The notes beneath the pieces were generated by a model, which saw only the letters and a list, made by a program, of their open reading frames with translations, was not told where the DNA came from and made no database searches. A stretch of 64,000 bases of DNA, taken from Rhodopseudomonas pseudopalustris (GTDB taxonomy: Bacteria; Pseudomonadota; Alphaproteobacteria; Rhizobiales; Xanthobacteraceae). The position numbers were made by a program, and so were the translations under genes. The number at the start of each line of letters is the position of its first letter. Position 1 is the first letter of the stretch. Where the stretch lies: contig NZ_FODT01000010.1 of assembly GCF_900110435.1 (NCBI RefSeq), positions 115,931 through 179,930 on the forward strand. The letters are read 5' to 3'. Shown here in pieces: positions 47,338 through 54,409 of the stretch.

Positions 47338-47565
47338 GTGAAAAAGCCGGTTGCCGAATTCTTCGGGACATTTGCACTCGTCTTCTTCGGATGCGGTGCC
47401 GCGGTCATTGCCGGGATGGGAGCAGGGTCAACTTCTATTGATGTGCTGGGAATTGCGTTTGCGTTCGGGCTCGCCATCGTCGCGATGGCTTACGGAATTG
47501 GTCCCGTTTCAGGTTGCCACGTCAACCCGGCCGTGAGTTTTGGAGTGTTGCTCGCGGGTCGATGA
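47338..47565 (+). pseudogene. Truncated aquaporin (AqpZ-type), N-terminal third only
   Basis: The frame encodes MKKPVAEFFGTFALVFFGCG through the first NPA motif region (SGCHVNPAVSFGVLLAGR) and then stops at 47563-47565. Intact AqpZ proteins have about 230-240 residues and a second NPA box; here only 75 residues remain. Shifting by one base would read GRMT but no further aquaporin sequence follows, so the rest has been deleted. The last 70 bases before the transglycosylase gene hold nothing else. Confidence 0.85.
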
Positions 47566-47636
47566 CAATTGATTTGTTCAGTCCCGCTCGATGCGGGCTT
47601 CACGTTTTGGCCGCTCGGAATTGACGGAAGCGTCAT

Positions 47637-49082
47637 TTATTCTTTTGCGGCCTTCTCGCCGGCCGAATAGACCACATAGTACTTATAGATGTTCCCGATA
47701 TAACCGACGGTCTCTTGGCCGACGATTGCTGCCGCCCCGGTTTCGACGTTCCCAAACCATCTGTTCGGGTCGAGGCCGTGCTTGGTCGCGTAGTCGCGGA
47801 ATTTGCGAAGATTTCCGGGGCCGGCATTGTAAGCTGCGAGCGCCATCAACACCTGCTCGCGTGGCGCGACACCGGGGTCCTTGATGTAGGTATCAGCAAG
47901 AAACCGCAGGTATTTGGAGCCAGCGTGGATGTTGTCTTCCGCGCGACTGACGACGTCGGTGATGGCGATCTGTTTTTCCCGCGCGGTGCTGGGCTTGATT
48001 TGCATCACGCCAACCGCGCCGGATGCGTTCCTCATCTTCTGATCGAACCCGGATTCCTGATAGCCCTGGCCCGCCAGTAACATCGGATCGATGTTGTATC
48101 GCGTACCAAATTCGCGGAAGGCGAGCAGAAGACCTTTCAATTTCTTGGCCTCTGCGTCAGCCAGCGCGTTCTTGATGGTCTTCGCACTGCGTATGTAACG
48201 GAGCCGCAGGTCGTTTCCGAACGCCGTGCCAATCTTGTGTTCGGATACGAAGGCCGCCAGTTCCTTTTGCAGCAGAGGGCTGTTTTTGCGGACGGCCCAA
48301 GCCATTTGCCCGCCTTCGGCTACGGTGGCTTCGTCCCTGATTGTGATTCCATTGAGGAGTCCGCTCCAGGCGCGGGCGGTATATCGATCGACAATGGTCC
48401 AAGGCAGCAGGCCGCCGCCAACCATTTCGAGAAGGTCTTCGTCCTGCAAATTCTCGTCCGCCGGCACCAGGTCGATCAGCGGGCGCCCGGCTTGTTTTCG
48501 CTCCTCGTTCAACGTTTGCAGATGTGAGAAGTAACTGCTGGAGCGTCGAACCGTAACGGTTTGACCGCCCAAATCATCGACCGAATGAATTTCGGGTGCG
48601 GTTGGTCCCGTCACCAGCACTTCCTTGATGCCTGTCACCCACGGAGCGGCGAAATCAACGATGGTCTCGCGTTCCGCGGTCACCGTGAGATTGCCGGCGG
48701 CAATGTCACCCTTGCCATCGCGCAATTCAGAGAACAGCTTTTCGCGCGGCGTCGGTATGAAGGCGACGTGAATGCGATAGGGCTTCTTGCCATAACGCTT
48801 GTTCAGCCAGGTCTCGAATGCCTGCCCGAGTTCGGCTTCGAAACCCAACGCCACGCCCTTGTCGAGAAAGAACGACGTCCTGCTGAAAGGCACTAGAATC
48901 CTGACCACGCGCCGCTTCAGCATCTGGTCGAAATCGCCGGGCCAGGCTGCAACACTCGGCAGTCCTATCACCCTGGGCGCGTCTGCCGCAGCGCACGCTG
49001 GCGACTGCAAACAAACGGCGAGCGCGGCGAGACCCGTTAACGTCGAAAGCCTTCGTCTGCTTGCGCGCCGGAAAGTCGTCAT
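47637..49082 (-). CDS. Exported solute-binding-domain/lytic-transglycosylase fusion (MltF-like)
   Basis: ATG 49082 gives 481 residues; the frame extends 74 codons upstream without good reason. After a signal peptide (about 1-35) an SBP-bac-3 domain covers about 50-290 (GFEAELGQAFETWLNK, GDIAAGNLTVTAERE). A goose-type/SLT transglycosylase domain follows (about 310-460) with the catalytic Glu in GQGYQESGFDQ, then SGAVGVMQIKPST and ALAAYNAGPGNL. This is the architecture of MltF, which cleaves peptidoglycan and whose binding-protein domain senses muropeptides. It is the only gene of this region on the minus strand, dividing the cluster in two. Confidence 0.9.
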   Translation of the reverse strand: MTTFRRASRRRLSTLTGLAALAVCLQSPACAAADAPRVIGLPSVAAWPGDFDQMLKRRVVRILVPFSRTSFFLDKGVALGFEAELGQAFETWLNKRYGKKPYRIHVAFIPTPREKLFSELRDGKGDIAAGNLTVTAERETIVDFAAPWVTGIKEVLVTGPTAPEIHSVDDLGGQTVTVRRSSSYFSHLQTLNEERKQAGRPLIDLVPADENLQDEDLLEMVGGGLLPWTIVDRYTARAWSGLLNGITIRDEATVAEGGQMAWAVRKNSPLLQKELAAFVSEHKIGTAFGNDLRLRYIRSAKTIKNALADAEAKKLKGLLLAFREFGTRYNIDPMLLAGQGYQESGFDQKMRNASGAVGVMQIKPSTAREKQIAITDVVSRAEDNIHAGSKYLRFLADTYIKDPGVAPREQVLMALAAYNAGPGNLRKFRDYATKHGLDPNRWFGNVETGAAAIVGQETVGYIGNIYKYYVVYSAGEKAAKE

Positions 49083-49302
49083 CTCAGAATCGCTTTCGTT
49101 TTGCTGATTTGAATGATCGGGTGTCGATGGGTCCGGTAATAAAATGCCGTCGCGAGCCTGTGGCGATCTGAACCGCATCGTGGAAACGAAAGCTGTTTCT
49201 ATCACTCGTTTGCAGACGCAATTGTCCGCCGGTGAACAATGTGAGGGAAGCCACTGTGATAGCAAAGATCGACCTGTAATCGGTGGTCTCGGGAGGACGG
49301 GC

Positions 49303-49647
49303 ATGAAGATAACGACGTTTGTAATTGGGCTGGGTCTTGGCTCCGCGACGCTTTTCGCGGCTATTTCCGAACTTAGGGCTCAAGTGCCTCTGTCAGCCTA
49401 TACGGACGCCAAAGGATATATCGACGTGCAGGCGTTGACCTGTGCGCAGCTTGCCGCGACTTTTCAAGAAGACGCCGACATGCTCGCGGCTTGGTACAGC
49501 GGTTGGTACAATGGGCTTGCGAAGAAGCATTTCGCCCATATCGAGCGGGTGAAGCCTGGCGAGCATCAGGTGATCCTGTATTGCAAGCAGCATCCCACCG
49601 AAAAAGTCATTCACGCCATCGATCTCCTCCTCAAGCAACGGGACTAG
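49303..49647 (+). CDS. HdeA/HdeB-family periplasmic acid-stress chaperone-like protein
   Basis: The 114-residue protein has a signal peptide (about 1-26) and a small helical domain with ALTCAQLAATFQED and a second Cys in VILYCKQHP, the disulfide pattern of HdeA. HdeA unfolds at low pH and protects periplasmic proteins. ATG 49303 is preceded by GGGAGGAC. Its presence between exported sulfatases suggests a periplasmic stress context, since sulfate ester hydrolysis releases acid; that link is inference. Confidence 0.78.
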   Translation: MKITTFVIGLGLGSATLFAAISELRAQVPLSAYTDAKGYIDVQALTCAQLAATFQEDADMLAAWYSGWYNGLAKKHFAHIERVKPGEHQVILYCKQHPTEKVIHAIDLLLKQRD

Positions 49648-49848
49648 ATATGGCGTCGGCCAGTCGCGGGACAGAGTCTGGCCAACCAGGTCTGGATCGC
49701 TTGGTAGGCCAATAGGCCGCCCGTGAACAATCTCAGGCAAGTGAATTTGCTAAAGCTAGTCGGTGGCCGACCCGTGTCTTTTGACGCGCACGCGTGAACT
49801 GACAGGTGTCGAGAAGCGCGATCAAAGATGAAGCGAGGGAGCTGCGAC

Positions 49849-52218
49849 ATGGAGTTCTTGCGAAAGACGCTAGCAGGCGCCGTCAGCCTATCGCTGGCGG
49901 TAATGTTCTCGCCGATCGTCAATGCCCAGGAAATCCTGCCGTTTCCTCCGGCGCCGTCGGGCTCCGTTGCCGGCCTGACGATCCAGGACTCGGTTTACAG
50001 CAAACGCGTCGAACCAAAACGGCTCGCCGATGGTGCACCGAACATTCTGATCATCCTGATGGACGATGTCGGCCCGGCGACGCCGTCGACCTATGGCGGC
50101 GAAATCAATACGCCCACGCTTGATCGCGTCGCCAACATGGGTGTTTCTTACAACCGCTTCCACTCCACGGCGATGTGCTCGCCGACGCGTGCGTCACTGC
50201 TCACCGGACGCAACCACACCTTCGTCGGAAATGGCCAGATCGCCGCGATTGCCAATGATTTCGACGGGTTCAGCGGGACTATCCCAAAATCATCCGCGAC
50301 GGTTGCAGAGGTGCTGAAGAACTACGGCTACAATACCGGGGCTTGGGGCAAGTGGCACAACACTCCCGAGGAGCAGATCACTTCAAAAGGTCCCTTTGAA
50401 TATTGGCCGACCGGTTATGGCTTCGAATATTTCTACGGCTTTCTCGCCGGCGAAGCTTCGCAATATGAACCGACCTTGGTGCGAAACACTACTCAGGTCA
50501 CCGAAGAGCCGCGAAAAGGCTACCACCTGACTGACGATATCGCGGCTGACGCAATCAAATGGCTGCGCGAACAGAAGGCTTACGCACCGGACAAGCCGTT
50601 CTTCATGTACTGGGCGCCAGGTGCTTCGCACGGCCCGCATCAGATCATGAAGGAGTGGGCCGATAAGTATAAAGGCAAGTTCGACGACGGCTGGGACGCT
50701 TACCGCGAGCGCGTGTTCAAGCGCGCCAGGGAGAAGGGCTGGATCCCGCAAAATGCTCAATTGACGCCGCGCCCGGAATCGATGGCCTCCTGGGACTCGA
50801 TCCCCGAGGATGAAAAGCCGTTCCAGCGCCGCCTCATGGAAGTCTTCGCCGGTTTTACCGAGCACGCTGACTACAACGCAGGCCGTGTGATCGATGAGAT
50901 CCAGCGGCAGGGCAGACTCGACAATACGTTGATCTTCTACATCTGGGGCGACAACGGCTCCTCGGCAGAGGGTCTCAACGGCACCATCAGCGAGCAACTG
51001 GCACAGAACGGCATTCCTACCAAGATTTCGCAACACCTCGAGGCGTTGAAGGAGCTTGGCGGGCTTGAAGCACTGGGTGGTCCAAAGACCGACAATATGT
51101 ACCACGCGGCGTGGGCCTGGGCCGGAAGCACGCCCTATAAGTCGACCAAACTCGTCGGAGCACATTTCGGAGGCACACGCCAACCGATGGCGGTTGCATG
51201 GCCGAAGGGCATCAAGCCGGACCCGACCCCTCGACCCCAATTCCATCATGTGATCGACATCGTCCCAACTATCTACGATCAGCTCAAGATCACTCCGCCC
51301 CGCGTGGTCAATGGATTCGAGCAAGATCCGATCCACGGCGTGAGCATGAGCTATACGCTCGCCGACGCCACGGCGCCGGGGCGACGGAAGACGCAGTTCT
51401 TCGACATCATGGCGAGCCGCGGAATCTATCATGACGGCTGGTTCGCAAGCGCCCCCGGACCGCGCGAGCCTTGGGTAGGCGGGATACCCAAGGGCATTCG
51501 GGAATGGTCGCCTCTGACCGACAAATGGGAGCTTTACAATCTCGACAAAGACTGGAGCCAGGCCAACGATCTTGCTGCCGCCGAACCGCAAAAACTGGCG
51601 GAGATGAAGTCGTTGTTTCTGATCGAATCCACCAAGAACAAGAACCTGCCGATTGGTGGCGGTCTGTGGTCCACGGCGCTGTACCATCCGGAAGATGCTC
51701 CGGCCTCAAATCTCACCGAATGGACGTTCGATGGTCCGATGATGCGGATGCCGGAATCCGCCGCGCCCAAACTCGGCAAGGTGGACAGCCTTGTCAGCAT
51801 GGAGGTGGACCTGCCAGCGAACCCGAACGGCGTGCTCTATGCGCTGGCCGGATTCTCCGGCGGCGTCACATGCTACGTCAAAGACGGCATTCTCAGCTAC
51901 GAGTTCAACCTGTTCGAGATCACGCGCACCAAGATCAGGGCGAAGGAAAAGCTGGCCGCCGGCAAGGCGAAGATCGAGGTCGAGTCGAAACTCGTCGACA
52001 AAATCGGCGGGGCGATGAACGTCACGCTGAAGGTCAACGGGAAGGCGGTAGCGCAGGGCCAAGTGCCAGCGGCGATGTCACTTCACTTCACGTCGAATGC
52101 CACCTTCGACATCGGTAGCGATCTCGATTCGCCGGTGTCGCTCGACTATTTCGACAAGGCACCGTTTGCCTTCAACGGCACGATCGGAACGACGAAGGTC
52201 ACCTATTTGAAGAAGTAG
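49849..52218 (+). CDS. Exported type I sulfatase (arylsulfatase-like), copy 2
   Basis: ATG 49849 has GAGGGAG eight bases upstream and is preferred over ATG 49828; this gives 789 residues with a signal peptide ending near VNAQ. Active-site blocks match copy 1: ILMDDVGPATPS, CSPTR with Cys110, GKWHNTP, HGPHQ and WGDNGSSAEG. The two proteins align along their full length, including the C-terminal beta-rich region with NPNGVLYALAGFSGGVT. Sequence has clearly diverged, so this is an old duplication or separate acquisition rather than a recent copy. Maturation to formylglycine is again required. Confidence 0.9.
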   Translation: MEFLRKTLAGAVSLSLAVMFSPIVNAQEILPFPPAPSGSVAGLTIQDSVYSKRVEPKRLADGAPNILIILMDDVGPATPSTYGGEINTPTLDRVANMGVSYNRFHSTAMCSPTRASLLTGRNHTFVGNGQIAAIANDFDGFSGTIPKSSATVAEVLKNYGYNTGAWGKWHNTPEEQITSKGPFEYWPTGYGFEYFYGFLAGEASQYEPTLVRNTTQVTEEPRKGYHLTDDIAADAIKWLREQKAYAPDKPFFMYWAPGASHGPHQIMKEWADKYKGKFDDGWDAYRERVFKRAREKGWIPQNAQLTPRPESMASWDSIPEDEKPFQRRLMEVFAGFTEHADYNAGRVIDEIQRQGRLDNTLIFYIWGDNGSSAEGLNGTISEQLAQNGIPTKISQHLEALKELGGLEALGGPKTDNMYHAAWAWAGSTPYKSTKLVGAHFGGTRQPMAVAWPKGIKPDPTPRPQFHHVIDIVPTIYDQLKITPPRVVNGFEQDPIHGVSMSYTLADATAPGRRKTQFFDIMASRGIYHDGWFASAPGPREPWVGGIPKGIREWSPLTDKWELYNLDKDWSQANDLAAAEPQKLAEMKSLFLIESTKNKNLPIGGGLWSTALYHPEDAPASNLTEWTFDGPMMRMPESAAPKLGKVDSLVSMEVDLPANPNGVLYALAGFSGGVTCYVKDGILSYEFNLFEITRTKIRAKEKLAAGKAKIEVESKLVDKIGGAMNVTLKVNGKAVAQGQVPAAMSLHFTSNATFDIGSDLDSPVSLDYFDKAPFAFNGTIGTTKVTYLKK

Positions 52219-52313
52219 CAGCGAACCGTCGGACCTTGAAGGGTGGGGCGGAGACATTTCGAGCCGTACCGGCAAAATGTTCAGCTGGTCGTTTGCACAG
52301 TGGAGGAAGAACG

Positions 52314-52769
52314 ATGCCGAAGCGATATAGGATATTGGTCGGATTTGCGTTTGGAGCAGCGCTGCTGACGGGGGCGGCCGATCCAAGCGCTGCGTTGCCG
52401 GCCGTCACCAACGGCGCGGTTCTGACCCAGGATCGTTCTGATGGCGTTATTGTCGTACGTGCGGGAGGAAAGAACCGGAACGTCAACGTCAATCGAAACG
52501 TCAACCGAAATACCAACATCAACCGGAACGTGAACCGCAATGCCAATGTCAATGTGCGGAAGAACACCAACGTCAATGTCAACGTGCGTCGGCCCGTGCG
52601 CGTCTGGGCGCCTCGTCCGTACTATGGGACGATCGTCGCAGGCGTTGCCCTAGGAACGGTCATCTATGTCGCGGCTGCGGGCACGCCGCCAGCGGCGCCG
52701 TCGTCGACGCTGTGCTGGTATTGGACCGACCCCGCGATGACGGGCGGATACTGGGACTACTGCCGCTGA
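52314..52769 (+). CDS. Exported Asn/Val/Arg-repeat protein
   Basis: The 151-residue protein has a signal peptide (about 1-27), then a run of short repeats of the pattern N-V-N-R-N or N-x-N-V (about residues 53-92), a hydrophobic segment GTIVAGVALGTVIYVAAAG, and a Trp/Cys-rich end LCWYWTDPAMTGGYWDYC. ATG 52314 follows GGAGGAAG. Similar Asn-rich small proteins with a WYW...YWDYC end occur in rhizobia as I recall; no function is known. It follows sulfatase 2 by 95 bases. Confidence 0.72.
   Translation: MPKRYRILVGFAFGAALLTGAADPSAALPAVTNGAVLTQDRSDGVIVVRAGGKNRNVNVNRNVNRNTNINRNVNRNANVNVRKNTNVNVNVRRPVRVWAPRPYYGTIVAGVALGTVIYVAAAGTPPAAPSSTLCWYWTDPAMTGGYWDYCR
52471..52591 (+). repeat. Coding repeat of AAC-GTC-AAC-type triplets
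   Basis: Triplets for Asn, Val and Arg alternate with a six- to nine-base periodicity inside the Asn/Val-rich gene. The copies vary at synonymous positions, so selection on the protein rather than recent slippage keeps the pattern. Confidence 0.7.
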
Positions 52770-52884
52770 GCGGCGACAGTCCCAAGCTGAAAGCAACGAG
52801 CATTTCCTCACGACTGAAGCGACCGCCAGCCTGGCTGACGGTCGCAAACCGTTCCGTGGTGATGCTGATGAAACTGGAGTCAAA

Positions 52885-53763
52885 ATGGTTCGTCGCATCC
52901 TGTTGCTGATCTTGGGGATATTCCTCACCAACGTCGCCGCTGCGAATGCGGCCGACGTCATCGATCGGATTCAGGTTGATGAAAAGCTGATCCTGCTATC
53001 GTCGCCGCTTCCCGTGCTTGCCTACGTTTTCCGACCTCAAATCGCGGGCCCGCTGCCGCTCGTGGTGATGAATCATGGTGAGTCGCTCGATGCGACCGAG
53101 CGCAGCTTTTTTCCGCTGGTCGAGTTTCGTGCCGCGGCGCTGTGGTTCGCACAGCGTGGCAACATGGTCGTGGTGCCGATCCGGCCTGGGTTCTCGCGCA
53201 CCGCGATCGAACTGCCCGAGCGCGGTCTGTTCGGGTTGTATTTCGGAGAGGTCGGCGATTGCTCGAGCCCCAATTTTCGTGATCCCGGCATTGCGATCGC
53301 AACAATCAACCAGTGGGTGATCGATCACATGATTGCCCAGAAGGAGGTGTTGCCGAAGGGTGTCGTGGTGGTCGGACAGTCCGGCGGCGGCTGGGGCGCG
53401 ATGGCGCTGTCGAGTCTGAAGTCGACCTCCATCCGAGCCATCATCACCTTCGCGGCCGGCCGCGGCGGGCATCTCGACGGCAAGCCCAACAACAATTGCG
53501 CGCCGGATCGCCTGGTGGCTGCGACCGGACAGTTCGGCAGCACCGCGAAAATTCCGATGCTGTCGATCTACGTGCAGAATGATTCCTTCTTTGGGCCGGT
53601 CCTCTCGAAGCAGATGCTCGATGCCTATCGAGCCGCCGGAGGGGATGCCGAATATCATTTGCTGCCGGCGTTCGGCAATGAAGGCCACTTCTTCCTGCAT
53701 TCAGCCGATGCGATCCCGATCTGGTCGCCGATTGTCAGCCGCTTCCTCGATCTGCATCCCTAA
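52885..53763 (+). CDS. Exported alpha/beta hydrolase
   Basis: The 292-residue protein has a signal peptide (about 1-23), the oxyanion-type segment VVMNHGES, the nucleophile elbow VVVGQSGGGWGAMAL, an Asp candidate in SIYVQNDSFFGP, and a final His in GNEGHFFLH. It is a serine hydrolase of the dienelactone-hydrolase or prolyl-oligopeptidase-like type. Two conserved cysteines (GDCSSPNF, NNNCAPD) may form a disulfide. The substrate is unknown; it could act on products of the neighbouring sulfatases. Confidence 0.85.
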   Translation: MVRRILLLILGIFLTNVAAANAADVIDRIQVDEKLILLSSPLPVLAYVFRPQIAGPLPLVVMNHGESLDATERSFFPLVEFRAAALWFAQRGNMVVVPIRPGFSRTAIELPERGLFGLYFGEVGDCSSPNFRDPGIAIATINQWVIDHMIAQKEVLPKGVVVVGQSGGGWGAMALSSLKSTSIRAIITFAAGRGGHLDGKPNNNCAPDRLVAATGQFGSTAKIPMLSIYVQNDSFFGPVLSKQMLDAYRAAGGDAEYHLLPAFGNEGHFFLHSADAIPIWSPIVSRFLDLHP

Positions 53764-53782
53764 CCGCCGGCGGGAGACCATT

Positions 53783-54400
53783 ATGCGGAATCACACCTCG
53801 CGGCGTATCGCCTTGTCGCTGTTCTTCCTGGCCGAGTTCGTTCTCCCGGCAATAGCGGAAGACAAGCGGCCGAGCACCCCTGCGGCAACCGAATCGCCCG
53901 TTTCCCTCGTCGAGGCCCGAGGCGAACGCCAACTCAGGCATCTCACCTATTCCGGTTGGCGCAAGCTTTGTTTCCGGCCGTCTCCGGCGGCGGCGATCTG
54001 TCGGACGACGATCGCAGGTGTCTCGGAGACCGGCCAGGAGATGTTGCGGATCGACTTGATCGAGGGCGATCCGCAGGGCGGGGCGCGTCTGCAGATATAT
54101 CTCCCTCCGATGCTGTTTCTGGAAGCCGGCGTGAGGATTGCGATCGATGGAGAAGCCGCGGTTCGTCTCCCGTTTGCCTGGTGCTTCTCCAACACCTGTG
54201 TTGCGGCCCATGCCGTGGATGCGGCATTCATCCGCCGGATGAAATCTGGGCGCGAGATCACGCTGAAGGTGGTCGATGCCCGTGTTTCGACGGTGACAAC
54301 CTCGTTGCCGCTCGATCGGTTCGCAGCGGTCAATCGGGGAGAGCCGACCCTGACGTTTGGCGAGAGTCTCGAAGCCGTGGCGCCACAGAAACAGGAATAG
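53783..54400 (+). CDS. Invasion-associated locus B (IalB)-family exported protein
   Basis: The 205-residue protein has a signal peptide ending near residue 25 and the IalB-like core: W-x-x-x-C, then ICRTTIAGVSETG, then RLPFAWCFSNTCVAAHAVD with the paired cysteines. IalB proteins are small periplasmic or surface proteins; their biochemical role is not established outside Bartonella. CGGGAG lies before ATG 53783. It is 20 bases after the hydrolase gene and nine before the cytochrome gene, so these three form one operon. Confidence 0.8.
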   Translation: MRNHTSRRIALSLFFLAEFVLPAIAEDKRPSTPAATESPVSLVEARGERQLRHLTYSGWRKLCFRPSPAAAICRTTIAGVSETGQEMLRIDLIEGDPQGGARLQIYLPPMLFLEAGVRIAIDGEAAVRLPFAWCFSNTCVAAHAVDAAFIRRMKSGREITLKVVDARVSTVTTSLPLDRFAAVNRGEPTLTFGESLEAVAPQKQE

Positions 54401-54409
54401 TGCCGCGTC

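Noticed and set aside
47583..47597. Short CCCGC/GCGGG hairpin after the aquaporin fragment
   Set aside because: Only five pairs with no adjacent T-run; not enough to call a terminator.
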